Positions 1 to 10,760 of a stretch of DNA of 64,000 bases are shown here, piece after piece. Location: assembly GCA_961205875.1 (NCBI GenBank), contig OY540813.1, forward strand, positions 4,311,001 to 4,375,000, given 5' to 3'. The first letter of the stretch is position 1; every line of letters starts with the position of its first letter. Origin of the DNA: Sialis fuliginosa (lineage: Eukaryota > Arthropoda > Insecta > Megaloptera > Sialidae). Under the pieces are notes generated by a model, which worked only from the letters and a program-made list of their open reading frames with translations, searched no databases and was not told where the DNA came from. Made by a program: the position numbers and the translations under genes.

Positions 1-182
1 TTTTCTAAAAGCTCTTAAAGTTGTCCACTGTAAAAAAATTATAATAAAAAAAAGTCGACTTTTTAGGTTATGCTTGGTTTGTAATTTTAGTATCGATTTA
101 TAGACCAAGCTGTCTAGGCTTTAAAGTATCTAAAATAAGTATTTTTGGGTACAGTTTTGCCACTTACAGGATTTGTTACAAA

Positions 183-590
183 TATGGTTTAGAATTTAAA
201 CCATGGTTCAATTGCAAAATTCTTCAGATTTTCTGATTTTTGCTAAATAGCGGTCTTAATAAGTAATATACAAAAAAAAGTTCCAAATGAAAGATATTCG
301 CTATAAAATTCCCTACAACCTCCATTTTGAAGAAAATTAAAAAAATCATTTGTCTATCCGCTACGCTGAAAGAATAGCTGAAAACACACTTTTTTATGCT
401 GTAATAACTAATAAAATTTAACGTTTTTTAAGTTGAAAAATAAACATTTTGTAGTACAGAACATTCACTAAAAATTAAAACCTGATATCTTCAATTGTTT
501 TTGTATAATATTTATTCAGACCGCTATTTAACAAAAATCAGAAAATTGAAGTATTTTGCAATTGAACCATTTAAAATATATATCTAAACG
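183..590. repeat. Inverted-repeat element (MITE-like), about 400 bp
   Basis: Two arms of about 60 bases face each other: the left arm at about 195-256 runs through TGGTTCAATTGCAAAATTCT to TAGCGGTC, and its reverse complement lies at about 515-583 (GACCGCTATTTAACAAAAAT to GCAATTGAACCA). The loop is AT-rich and non-coding. Layout fits a small non-autonomous DNA transposon; no target duplication could be fixed. Confidence 0.6.
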
Positions 591-1073
591 ATTTCCTATT
601 TAGTTAATAACAAATAGTGTTTTTTAAATAGTCTGTATTGCATGCATATCCCGAGTTTATTAACATTAACTGCTATTTCTCATACCAACAATACAATGTT
701 GGTATCACTGTACAAAACAATAATAACAAAAAAAAAACAACAGCAATGGAATTGCAATATTGCATAAAGCTCAACCGTTCGTGCATGTATTAACTCTGCT
801 ATCGTTGTTTAGTGAATGTTCCGCGTCACCACGGATAAGATCTACTGTAAATACGTGTACTGTACATTGGCTATCAAATGGTTTTAATTGAAATATAACG
901 AACTGTCTGTCTGCATAGGGTTTTTTTTGTGATGTTTCAAACATCGATGGGAAATGGAATAGTTTTTTTTTTACTATTTGGCAACAGTCTGTGTAATATT
1001 TTTTTTTATATAAAGGTTAATTTGTTGTAGTTCGGGTGACCCTTCCTTTTTTTATAACGTTTGGTTGTTTTTT
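591..1073. other. Unassigned AT-rich DNA
   Basis: No gene or repeat end recognised. Long A and T runs are interrupted at about 770-860 by a slightly more GC-rich patch without splice sites or a useful reading frame. Confidence 0.5.
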
Positions 1074-1418
1074 AACCGACCTCAAAAAAAGAGGAAGGTT
1101 CTAAATTTGTCTGTATATATTTTTTATGTCTGTTCGGGCATAACTCCGACAAACACGGACCGATTTGCATGTTTTTTTTGTTTGTTTGAAAGAGCATACT
1201 CCTGAGATGGTATCATAAAAATTTCATCAAAATCTGACCATAGATTTCAAAAGGGAAAAATAAAAAAAAAATTAAGAAAAAAGAAACCCTAAAAATACTG
1301 AAATACCTAATAATTAAATTTAACAGTTTTTGAAGTTGGTGCCAAACCAATAATAAACTTTTTAATAAAGAAAAAAATAATATTTTTCAGTGTTTTTAAG
1401 GTTTTTTTGAAGTCGGTT
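1074..1418. repeat. Small inverted-terminal element ending in AACCGACYTCAAAAAA
   Basis: The left end AACCGACCTCAAAAAAAG is mirrored by TTTTTTGAAGTCGGTT at the right end. The interior includes a phrase (TGTTCGGGCATAACTCCGAC, then GGACCGATTT) that recurs widely in lepidopteran repeats. Non-coding. Confidence 0.6.
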
Positions 1419-1887
1419 TTATTTTTTTCTTAAAAAGTTTTTTATCTAATTTTGGTACCTACATTATTTTGAAAATAAAATACTTTTATATTGGATGTAA
1501 AACGTAATATATGTATAACATTTTTGATAAAATCTGAGATTTGTTACATTTTACCAGATTTTCTTTGTTCGCGAGTATTTCTACACTTCCCCTCCCACTT
1601 TTTTATAATTTATGAACAAATGTAAATCGCTTCCAAGAAAATAAAAAAATATATTGGATAATATATTACATTGTACGTTCAAGAAATCCTTTTAATACTA
1701 TTATAAATCATAATTATTTGCACTTTAAGTTATTATTATTTTATCTGTCCATTCTTTAAAACAGTTTTATGTGGTGTAAATTAAAATTTACATGTATCTA
1801 TTAAAAATGTCATAACCTCGTATCAGTTGAAAAAATGGGTGTTTGTACTTATTTATGTACGTGCATTAAAATTTATGGTGTACTGTA

Positions 1888-1958
1888 GTGACATCTAGCG
1901 TGCAAATTCAAAACTATAAACCTGTTTTACCGACTATCATAACAGAAATCTGTATTAT
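1888..1958 (+). repeat. Dispersed repeat segment (CATAACAGAAATCTGTATT family)
   Basis: Runs from TGACATCTAGCGTGCAAA to CATAACAGAAATCTGTATT. The same block recurs at about 18340-18425 and 31420-31478 and inverted at 19112-19200 and 20400-20470, twice inside Helitron-like copies, so it probably belongs to the same mobile family. The flanks (1419-1887, 1959-2466) are AT-rich with no assignable feature. Confidence 0.55.
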
Positions 1959-2466
1959 TTCCGTTGCATAGTGCGCTGGATTCAGTAGAAATTAAGAATA
2001 AAGAACCACTTTATTTTGTTATGATTTTAGAAGTAACTGCTATTACATAATAGACTTGATGTTGTTTGTTTACAATAAGTATATATTGATATAGTTACAT
2101 ATTTTATAACTTAAATGTAACCTTGGCCGCAACCTAAAGGGTGAATGCGTGTCCTCTTTATATTTTGAATGTTTAATGTATTTTCTCAGGGTCAATATCT
2201 ATCCTTGGTTTTATTGATAAAAGTGTCATTTTTGTGTGTACTCCTAGGTAATTAGTGTTTTATGGGTAACATAGTAACATGTTTATGTTTATTTTATTCA
2301 TATATTTTTTTATCAGTACATTCACTTATGTTACTAACCCTGAGATGTAATTAGGAAATGAAAAAAGAGGGAGACAGATGTAAGTAAATTTGATTATAAT
2401 ATTAAAAAATATATTTTCGAGTTGATTGGCTTATAAATTAAACAATGTACCATTTTATATTTGGTA

Positions 2467-3037
2467 CTATAGTCTATTTCATTTAAGATTGCAGCATCTA
2501 CTAATTCATGTTGCCTTGAAAACAAATGCAATTAAATTCAAATTGTCATATTAGTTATTTTAAAATACACATTTCAAAGCTTGCTATAAGGATATTAGAA
2601 AACTAATATTCATAATACAAAAGTGAGTTTTATTTCTTACAAATTTTAGAATGTATGTAAAAACGGTATTATAAAGGAGCTCGCAAATTTGCTAGCTTGC
2701 AAGCAATTTCAAATGAGATATCAAACTTATATGACAGTTCTCTTTGAGTCTGTTAATGATTTTGATAAGTTTCGCGCACGCGTTGTAGGTAAACACCAAC
2801 GGTATTAAAACAGTGGTGATATTATGAAAATTATTTTGTACGGTCAAAGTTGCCAACTGTGTTACAATTAGTTGAAGTATCACTGCTCTAAATTCCATAG
2901 ATACTAGTACAGAATTAATACCCCATTTGAGAGTGCTTGCTAGCTAGCAAATTTTGCGAGCTCCGGACATTACACTATCTTTATTCTGAGGGCTAATCTC
3001 CGCCTACCACTGCAATCTTAAGTGAAACAGACTATAG
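2467..3037. mobile_element. Small inverted-terminal transposon, interrupted by another element
   Basis: The left terminus CTATAGTCTATTTCATTTAA is matched in reverse at the right end (TTAAGTGAAACAGACTATAG). Without the nested element at 2664-2971 it would be about 260 bp. A lone left terminus of the same family lies at about 11689-11745. Confidence 0.65.
2664..2971. mobile_element. MITE, CCGGTATTATAAAGGAGCTCGC family, copy 1 (nested)
   Basis: Long imperfect terminal inverted repeats start CGGTATTATAAAGGAGCTCG, continue with TTTGCTAGCTTGCAAGCA, and end mirrored at CCGGAC. The interior (ACGCGTTGTAGGTAAACACC and relatives) is shared at about 80-90 percent by eye with the full copy at 38479-38786 in opposite orientation; partial copies lie at 43218-43452 and 47947-48042. 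Short reading frames inside this family are repeat sequence, not genes. Confidence 0.75.
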
Positions 3038-3923
3038 AATTAAACAAAAAATGGACTTGTTTTACATTGGCATCGTACTTCTATCTTAATGAATTTTTAA
3101 TTAATCAAAAAATAAATTGTGATATAATTAATTTTATACATCTTTGACAAATTTTTTTATCAAATTATAAAAAAAACTTGAGACAGTGTTTTTGTATATA
3201 TAACTTACAAAGTTTAAGATATTTTTTGCTACTTTGACTAATTATATAGTTGTTCAAAACAAATTTAAATTATGAATGAACATTCTTGAATAAGCTCCAA
3301 ATCAATGTTATTTCATTGAAAATTACTAATGAAAATTATAATCCTAGTAAATAAATATCTCCAGACGGCGTCGAAGTTAGCATGTTTTTCTATCTGCTTG
3401 CATTAATTAATGTTTATGTAGAAAATATTTAAAATATGTGAACTGCTGGTTCAGAAATATTTTAAACTCAATAATTCTAATCGTAATTTAAAGTAAAATA
3501 CATGATATTATAAGATAGATCTTTTCGAGATTTTTTATCAAAAAAAAAATTAATTTTAAACGAATCAGTTATTAAAAACAGGAGAGGGAAGGAGACTTTT
3601 TAATTAAATTCTACAAAAAAAGGTAAGAAAATACTAAATACTTATACAAAGTTAAACTAATTAATAAAAATATGCAAAAAGTGTAATTTTTTTTCTGTAA
3701 GGATTTATTTCACTAATCAAGTTGTAACTTTGAAAGTTATTTTTGGGTATACCGCTTAAACCACATATAATTATTAATATTTTTTGATGTAGTTATACTC
3801 ACCCCTTCCTTACAAATGATTCATCTCATTTAACCAAATTTGTATCTATTACCGTTTATCTTGGACACCATGTTTATTATACTTTTGAAAATATTTTAGA
3901 ATTTGTTATTAATACTGTCAAAT
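3038..3923. other. Unassigned AT-rich DNA
   Basis: Very AT-rich, with poly-A and poly-T runs. No splice-bounded exon, RNA gene or repeat end could be recognised. Confidence 0.5.
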
Positions 3924-4052
3924 ATGGATCTTGGCTTCTGGGTGTAAGATGTTCACTGCAATGTGTGACGAAACGTTGGCCGATAACACGACCAAACCGA
4001 CGCGGCTTACACCCAGAAGCCAAAATCCATATCAAAATCACCGCGGAAGCCA
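3924..4052. repeat. Hairpin repeat family A, rearranged copy
   Basis: Begins ATGGATCTTGGCTTCTGGGT and ends with the mirrored TTACACCCAGAAGCCAAAAT plus a tail CACCGCGGAAGCC. Contains ACTGCAATGTGTGACGAAAC, the part of the family that resembles a hammerhead stem II and GAAA core. Other copies: 9119-9166 (fragment), 12468-12684, 21416-21560, 26432-26599, 26610-26796, 40878-40928. Confidence 0.7.
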
Positions 4053-5639
4053 CAAGACCTGTATAATATTGTCAAATACCCTATTACCTTTGTCCACTAA
4101 TAACCCAAGCAAATAAAACATCGAAAAAAAAAAATTATCAATCGGTATCGTGTTAATTGCATAATTTTAATTAACAAAACACGCCGATGGTAATGACCAT
4201 GATAATACTTACTATGTACACACATTCAGCAATAATGGTTCTCGGAACAGCGCGTTATTCCATATAATGAGGCAGACAGTTAAATGCATTAGGTGTTGTG
4301 TTTAATATACTCGAGTTTCCTAGAACTTGTATCTTCGTGACGTTGTTGCCATATAGCTGATATATTTATAGACCACTGGCGCTTAGATTGTTGCATATTA
4401 AGAAAGATGACTGTAGTCGGATTGGCGCATATTGTATAAAAATAGAATGTATGTGGAAGATTATGAAACTGGAGTTGTTTAATTAATTGATGGATTATGT
4501 TGCAACGGAGGATTGGTTAAATGTTTGTATTTATAAATAAACAATTAGCAAGTGCGTGTTGGGCACGCAGGCGATAGGGTTCCGTAGCCATTTTCACTAC
4601 GATTTATAAAAAAAGAGTTATTTCAAAATGTTTTTGCTATAATTTTTATTTAGTATAGGAGCCAGTTGCAAAATCGGTGTAGATTTAACAACCGTCTGTC
4701 GTTGTGGTTACTTTGAAGTACAAAGCTCGGACGATGAGTCCGGTCCACCAGCTTGTAGGGATTTAATAGATAGGGCCCACGAAAAATACGCAAAAAAAAT
4801 CACGTAACAACTGTTTAAATGTGACGGTTACTAAAAGTAGACCCCAATTAAAGATGTTTTGGATATACGACAGAAATTTTTGCGTAGGGGTTTAATTACA
4901 GGGGCCCTTCAAAATTTCGACCCAAAAAAATTAGGTAGCAACTGGACCAGACCTGGTGCAAAATGTATATTTGGACGTACACTTACATGAAAAATAATGG
5001 CAGATTTTTTTATGTGGGGACTTCGGGGTTTTAGGCCTACAAATGGCCAGATTGAGTCAAAATCTTAAAAATGCTGTAAAATCTAAAATACCGAATGAAA
5101 ACTTCTACCGCGCGGTGTATGCCTTTGTTATGGATTATAAAATAGATATATACCCATGGCAGAAGTTTTTATTTATGCTATTCCCCACCAGCTTTTCCTG
5201 CTGCCACTGATCCTATTAGATGTTCACTCTCACATAATTACAGTTCCGTTATGCAGAAATATCTTACTCTATCGGTACATTTTGAAAATAGGAAACTGTA
5301 ACACATTCACGTGTACCGGTACTACCAATACAACAAAAACTAAATACCATTGTATGCTAAATTATATACAACGACAGAAACAATGGCAAAACTAGACGCG
5401 TGGAGTCCGCACTTTTCAATTGTCTCTGTGTAATTTAATAATAATAATAATAATTTGCACTTCGCAGGTTTGTCATTAGTGCACAAGAAACCGTTAATAT
5501 TGTTTATGTGGATATGTTTTTTTATGATAATTAAGTTTTAGTTCGCTAAGTAATATTATGTTACATTTTCTAAGATGATTTACATATAACTGTCTTTACA
5601 GACATTTTATATAGGAAATACAACCATTATAAAAGTTTA
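4053..5639. other. Unassigned DNA with repeat traces
   Basis: About 4550-4640 carries a repeat (GTGTTGGGCACGCAGG, then ATAGGGTTCCGTAG and AAAGAGTTATTTCAAAA) that recurs inverted at about 22290-22400. The rest up to 5639 is mixed-composition non-coding DNA with a (TAA)n tract near 5430-5452. A 79-codon open frame at 5156 shows no protein-like features. Confidence 0.45.
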
Positions 5640-5970
5640 TATATTTTTGCTTCCTCACAATATCGAAGATACGAGAAACTTTGTGATTTGTGATCATTTT
5701 AAAATGAGACAAAAAATTGTTCTCCAATTTTAAAATTTTAAATTGATTTTTCTGTTTGTCTGTTCCTTAAATCCTCGTATAACTCATGAACCACTGAATC
5801 GATATTAATGAAACTTGGTTGGATGGTTGGGTTTGGCTTGAGAACGGTGCCATTTCAAAATCATCAAAATCGTGTGTAAGGGAGAGGAGTGACATCCCAA
5901 AATATTTATTTTTTCAAGATATCTCAAGAACGACACATGTTACGTAAAAATTTTGACGTTTGCATAAATT
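5640..5970 (+). repeat. Dispersed repeat family E, copy 1
   Basis: Shares a long colinear block with 17856-18240: TTGCTTCCTC, GAGACAAAAAATTGTTCTCC, CTCATGAACCACTGAATCGA, AATCGTGTGTAAGG, GACATCCCAAAATATTTATT. Non-coding; probably the 3' part of an unidentified mobile element. 5971-6488 after it is AT-rich with nothing assignable. Confidence 0.65.
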
Positions 5971-6488
5971 TAGATTTAGATTGAAATTGTCAAAAAATTA
6001 AAAATATACAAAAAACTAATCATGTGCGTCTTATGAAAAAATTAATTAACTAATATTTGTTAGTAAAATTTATCTGAACACTATCGGTTTTTATTTAAAT
6101 AGTACAATAATGAACTACCTTTGGTGAATTTAGCACGAGGAAACACTGTATATTTACTTGACAGATGTTTTTTTAAGTCATCTATTATCAAAATTCGTTA
6201 TCCTACATCAAATCAATAATTTATAAAAATGTAGAAACGTATTCCAATTATTTAAACAAATAGAGTATAACAAATAATATTATATTATATACCTTCTATC
6301 TAAGAATGATATCGTCCTTAATGTGCAATTTTATTTACATCTACAAAATGGGATATTTCAATAATTTATTATTTCAATTTTATTTCAAGTCGAAGTTGGG
6401 ACATTTTTATAATGTATCATAAATATGCTAATGATCATGTTACCGTAAACATCCGTGTCATTAGATTTTAATAGCGGGAATTTTAAAT

Positions 6489-6566
6489 TTATAAAGAGCT
6501 CTCTGAACACGATGGTTTTGTAAAAACATCACGTAGGAATATATGGAAGACATTACTGTAACGAAG
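6489..6566 (+). promoter_or_regulatory. Candidate promoter and 5' untranslated first exon of trc
   Basis: TTTATAAAG at 6489-6497 resembles a TATA box. About 45 bases downstream comes an ATG at 6543 and then a strong donor, AAG followed by GTGAGT at 6567. If spliced to the acceptor at 7050 the ATG opens a short upstream reading frame of 12 codons that ends before the ATG at 7070. The segment is slightly less AT-rich than its surroundings. Transcription start, exon status and link to trc are inference only. Confidence 0.25.
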
Positions 6567-6704
6567 GTGAGTGAATGGAATTTAAACGTTCCCGCTAAAC
6601 GTTCACATATATTTATTTTGTTTCATATGTGTCATTTGTTTTTTTTTACGCAGTTTCAAATGTGTAATGCTACTGATATTATTTTTCTGCTTTATTATTA
6701 TACT

Positions 6705-6930
6705 AGTTGTACTCGCGGCTTCGCTCACGTGGACTACAGAATTATTGTTCAGGGTTTTTGAAAAATATAGTTGAATTAAGTACAAACACGATTAATTATT
6801 ATCGTAATAATAACTAATCAAAACCTGAATTACCAAAGAAACAGAATATAAATTATTTGTAATTTTTGTTCTACATTAAGTATTTATGATGATGAAATCA
6901 TTTATTTCAATAAGGATTAATGTATTGTTC
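6705..6930. repeat. Dispersed repeat family F, possible Helitron-like end
   Basis: Starts at ACTAGTTGTACTCGCGGCTT, whose reverse complement ends in CTAGT after a GC-rich palindromic stretch, as Helitron 3' ends do. The inner part (TAAGTATTTATGATGATGAA, then AAGGATTAATGT) recurs at about 16885-16940. It lies inside the short inferred intron between the two candidate trc 5' exons. Confidence 0.4.
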
Positions 6931-7050
6931 AATTTTTACTTGATTGTTTTGTGAAAGACTTTGGAAGATTAAATATTTTATAGACTGTATGTAATATTAT
7001 TTATTGATATGTATTTACATTTATTTATAATATATTTTCTTTTGTTACAG

Positions 7051-7118
7051 GTAATTTTGAAGTAAACTTATGAACGAAATAAAAAATTACCATATGAATA
7101 ACAAAGAAGTTCCAGGCG
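7051..7118 (+). CDS. trc: Candidate upstream exon of trc (alternative or true N terminus)
   Basis: A 68-nt segment bounded by a good acceptor (TCTTTTGTTACAG before 7051) and a consensus donor (GTAAGT from 7119). It contains an ATG at 7070, with a second in-frame ATG at 7094, followed by 16 codons plus one base: MNEIKNYHMNNKEVPG. Joined to the acceptor at 49482 the reading frame passes through the 11 bases before the ATG at 49493 as GVLD and runs straight into the kinase, which would give a protein of 481 aa. What is seen: the splice sites and the conserved frame. What is inferred: that these exons are joined across about 42 kb. A chance in-frame match has roughly one-in-three odds, so transcript evidence is decisive. 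Confidence 0.5.
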
Positions 7119-7317
7119 GTAAGTTCACATATACATAAATAAATATATTTGTTGTTTGGTGCAAACAAAATATTCCTATTTTTCATTGTCATAAAAAAAA
7201 ACAATTTTACTTAAAATTTTCAGAACAATGTCAACTAGGTGTTAACATTTATTCATTATAAAAGATAATATTTAAATGAATACGTCAAAAACTGTCTGAT
7301 TATTCTGTATTTATTTT

Positions 7318-7470
7318 ATTTTATAAATGCGAAAGTGCGTCTGTCTCTCTCTGTTTGTTTGTTACCTTTTCACGATTAAACCGCTGAACCGATCTTGATT
7401 AAATTTGGCACAGAGATAGTTTGCATCCTGAGGCATGGCATAGGCTACTTCATATCCCTAAGGGATTGCA
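7318..7470 (+). mobile_element. Helitron-like non-autonomous element (Lep1-type), partial
   Basis: Contains AAATGCGAAAGTGCGTCTGT, TTAAACCGCTGAACCGATCT, AAATTTGGCACAGAGATAG and GGCATAGGCTACTTCATATC, the characteristic order of a repeat widespread in Lepidoptera. The GC-rich hairpin and CTAGT end are missing, so this copy is truncated at its 3' side. Confidence 0.65.
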
Positions 7471-7499
7471 ATGGAGTGGAGGAAAAATTTGTATTTGTC

Positions 7500-7584
7500 A
7501 GTGGGTTTCATTTATATTTAATACCTCACAGATAGCGTTAGCTTAGCTTTTGCTCGAAACCAAATTCTTTTTAATACCGAACAT
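7500..7584 (-). repeat. Right half of CCCGGTATTATAA-family element (family C)
   Basis: AATACCTCACAGATAGCGTT followed by TAATACCGAACAT matches the right halves at 26030-26115, 23990-24066 and 27455-27500. The terminal TACCGGGC is mutated to TACCGAAC. Confidence 0.5.
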
Positions 7585-8193
7585 AAAGGTGGCTACACAC
7601 GTAACTGAAAACTTGACAAGTATGCATGATCCATATTTTTATACAAGCACGCACAATTTCCCTGACACCACCACAAGTATGCTTAAACAAGCGCCAGTTT
7701 GCGCTTGGACTATGTTAAGCTCGTTTTGGCTGCTTTTTGCCTTATCCACAAGAGGAAAACGCGAAAGGTGTAAAATGTGGTTAACGAAAAGAAAAACATA
7801 TTCCCACATTAATTTACTGAGTAAATTGAAGATATATCCACGTGATTGGCATAATTATATCAGAATGGATGAAGAAACTTATTTGAATCTTTTGTCACCT
7901 TTAATTAAAAAGGATACGATCATGAAAGAAGCTATAACCCTCCACGAAAGATTTACAGCAACCTGTAGAGCTCACTTACGACTGACGTTTGCTTGTACAA
8001 ACCTGCACGTTCTTAATACACACGTTCAGTTTCGCTTGTGCAAGCGCGGCTTGCTAAGCTTGTCAAGCTTGCATGATTTAAATTCAATCCATCTTCAGGC
8101 GGTTTGTACAATTAAAATGATTGCGCAAAATTATCCTACAGACTGCTTGTACAAAAAGATGTCAAGTTTTCAGTTACGTTTGTAACCACCTTT
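7585..8193 (+). mobile_element. PIF/Harbinger-derived non-autonomous transposon carrying a transposase fragment
   Basis: Terminal inverted repeats of about 40 bp: AAAGGTGGCTACACACGTAA then CTGAAAACTTGACAAG on the left, with the mirror CTTGACATC/GTTACAAACGTAACTG pattern ending in CCACCTTT on the right. The 211-codon open frame at 7550-8185 includes a segment (about residues 72-135) with WLTKRKTYSHINLLSKL, MDEETYLNLLSPLIKKDT and EAITLHERFTATCRAH. This is the N-terminal helix-rich part of HARBI1-like transposases, where the usual order is a W/R-rich helix, then RMDxETY..LL, then REAIxPHERL.ATLRFLATG. After that the frame runs into non-homologous sequence and terminal repeat, so the DDE catalytic domain is absent and the element cannot move by itself. 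Its frame opens in the preceding repeat, so the annotated start is not a biological one. Confidence 0.65.
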
Positions 8194-8704
8194 TGTGCAT
8201 TAAATATTAATTGTTTTAATAAACAAAAGTAGTAAAACTTAAGTATGTCACAATCAGTAATTGCCGAAGATGAATTTTGATGAAAACCAGACCAGAATCT
8301 CATAATGAATCTAAAGTTATATAAATTTATGTTGTAAATTTCATAGTTTGTTCTCTCTGCGTCACTATGTTATGTTCTAAATTAAATGTGTTGAGTACAC
8401 ACATAAGGTCTGTTGTTACCAGCCCAAAGGACAATTCATTCCAACCGAGGCGACAATTAATTTGTATTTAAAGCGAATATTCATGTGAAAACATATTGTT
8501 TTCTTCTGCTGTTGTATGTATTATATTATCTGTATTATGTGTGTGGGGGGAGAAATGTTTATCGTATTGTGTAAAGTTATTTAATGCGTGTGAAATATAT
8601 TTGTTGAACAGCTTCTTTGAAAAGAAGCTTTATTTGTACATATTTCCTTTTACTGAAATATTGAATGAAATTTATTGGTTGCTTTTTGAATGTAATAACT
8701 TTCT

Positions 8705-8925
8705 TATACTAATATTGCAAATGCGAAAGTAATTTTATGTTTTAAGTTACCTTTTCACGGCTAAACCGCTGAACCGATCTTGATGAAATTTGCAAAGGAG
8801 ATAGCTTGCATTCTGAGGAATGACATAGGCTACTTTGTATCCCGAAAAATTGATTAGATAAAAAAAATACAAATTCTACGCGAACGAAGTCGCGGGTAAC
8901 GCTTTACTCTATCTTTCTAACTAGT
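8705..8925 (+). mobile_element. Helitron-like element (Lep1-type), near complete
   Basis: Begins TACTAATATTGCAAATGCGA, carries CTAAACCGCTGAACCGATCT, GACATAGGCTACTTTGTATC and ends with the hairpin ACGCGAACGAAGTCGCGGGT and a CTAGT at 8921-8925. Helitrons end in a hairpin followed by CTRRT, which fits. About 220 bp, no coding capacity. Confidence 0.7.
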
Positions 8926-9118
8926 TATTGTATTGCGTTGATTCCTCGTGCCAATTCAGTCGCTGACAAGTAGTTTGAGGGAACACTGATAACTTTTTTT
9001 ATATACTAACAATAAGTAAGTTTAGTAAAAAAATATACAGTTTTTGTTTTGTTCCTTTTACAAAATATTTTTAAAACCGTTCATTAGGATCTCAGTAAAA
9101 ATAAAAGTAAGATTTTTA

Positions 9119-9166
9119 GGGTGTTATCGATAACACAACCAAACCGACCCAGAAGCCAATATCCAG
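9119..9166. repeat. Hairpin repeat family A, fragment
   Basis: GGTGTTATCGATAACACAAC followed by CCCAGAAGCCAATATCCA: only the arm ends remain. Confidence 0.55.
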
Positions 9167-9331
9167 AATAAGATTGATTTTTGTAACTTTAAATAAAATA
9201 GAAAAATTATGTTTTTAATTTATATTCTTCTAAAATAATTAATAGTCGAATCGACTAATAAAAAAACCTATGCGTAGATAAAATATGATGAGCCTTCTAG
9301 GGTTTACCTGAATAGACATACATATATATAT

Positions 9332-9911
9332 GGGCAAATTCACAGAACGTGGCCGCATTAGCTTTAAATTAAAATACTCAAATGCTTCTTCAAAATGGAG
9401 CATTGAACGCACACTCTTCTATGTCGTCTCAAAATCTTCGTAACAAAGAGAAGAATAATTGGTCTCAATTTCAGGAGGGCGCTTCGGATGTTCCATAAGT
9501 TACAGCAAATAAACCAAATAAAAAACGCTGAAATTGCCGTTCGCTGGATAAAACAATCGCGCATATGAAATGTAAGAGGTGTGCGCCTTTGAAACTCCGG
9601 GAAAAGGTTCATTGTACCAAAAAACATATCCAGTAAAAATTTCAGATTCATTGTTTTGAATCTGAGAAAATTGCGGTGGTATGAATTTTTCTTTTTTTAA
9701 AAGTTCCATTCTGAAAACGTGAAAATAACCGATTTTTCAATGCAAATTGTGCTGCAGTTTTTATATGAATCAAGCAATCGACTTGTAACTCCATGTTTAC
9801 ATCCACAATAAAGTATACTTTGAGTTCGTGTACTTATGGGTGGGTAATATACATTCCCACACGCGCACTATTGCCGTTCCCCCAAAGCGGCCACGTTCTG
9901 TGGATTTGCCC
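9332..9911. mobile_element. 580-bp inverted-terminal DNA element
   Basis: TIRs of 25 bp: GGGCAAATTCACAGAACG with continuation TGGCCGC at the left, and the mirror GCGGCCACGTTCTGTGGATT TGCCC at the right, one mismatch. It sits in an alternating TA tract, so the target duplication cannot be read. The interior is of mixed composition; open frames of 95 and 69 codons on the minus strand have no recognisable domain and I do not call them genes. Confidence 0.7.
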
Positions 9912-10460
9912 ATATACATGTAGACATTTATTTTAAAAACATCTTTCGTCTTTAATTCCACAAAGTTCAAAGATCATGATCAGCTTAAATGCGACAACGA
10001 CAAGGAAAAAAGTTTCATTTACGGCAACCCACTCCAGCCATCTTAATGGTACAGAAAAAAATCGAGACGATTTTATCAATAACTTGAAAGACATCTATTA
10101 AAAAACGTTCCACAAAGAGATGAAGTAAAAGAATGGAACGAAAAACACATAATGATGATAATAACTACGGGCCTACACCAACGGCAATTACATGAGAGAC
10201 TACAATAATTCTACAGCTGTGTGCCGATACGTGGATAGAAAAGAAATGATACGAGTTTGTATCTAATTGAATCTAATTCGCGACAAAGGTGGCTTTGAAA
10301 CTCCGGTAATGGCGCCAGACGGCGTGCGTTTGTTTGCATGTGTTTTCAGTTAATGTATTACGGTAGGGTTTTATTTTGTTTTAAAAAAAAACAACTAGAA
10401 GATTGTTTTTTGTTTTTTTTTTGTATTCGTCGGTACTTTGTATTTTATTTTCGTATGTGA
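9912..10460. other. Unassigned DNA
   Basis: AT-rich, with T runs near 10390-10430. No feature recognised. Confidence 0.5.
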
Positions 10461-10760
10461 TTGTTATCGATCAAAATTTCAGTTGGAATCTGCACACTTT
10501 TAGCGGTCATGGTGGCCCTAGGCAAATTTGAATTTTGGAGAAAGTTTTTTTACATTTTTCTAAAAAAAAATAATAATTTCGTTTATTATATGTATAGAAA
10601 ATGGCGTGATAAGGTGAAATTTTCGAACCGCAAGTCTGTATCTCAAACCGTTCTGGAGATTTGGCCTCCCAAATTTTCAATTTTTTCAAAATTTTGAAAA
10701 AAATGGGCGTAACTTTTAACGAAATCGAAAACCCAAAATTTTTTGTCTGGTTTATGGTTC
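10461..10760 (+). repeat. Dispersed repeat family G, copy 1
   Basis: AACCGCAAGTCTGTATCTCA, then AACCGTTCTGGAGAT, TGGCCTCCCAAATTTTCA and a run of TTTTCAAAATTTTGAAAAAA recur at about 25189-25400. Non-coding. Confidence 0.55.

Noticed and set aside
2692-2898. 68-codon frame resembling another at 38560-38751
   Set aside because: The similarity is due to two copies of the same MITE; stop codons and indels differ between copies and no transposase pattern is present.
4718-4745. GGACGATGAGTCC hairpin resembling hammerhead box 1 and stem II
   Set aside because: No GAAA box or stem I partner follows; only a chance palindrome.
9364-9709. Minus-strand frames of 95 and 69 codons in the GGGCAAATTCACAG element
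   Set aside because: Different overlapping frames of similar length, no domain and no good initiation context.
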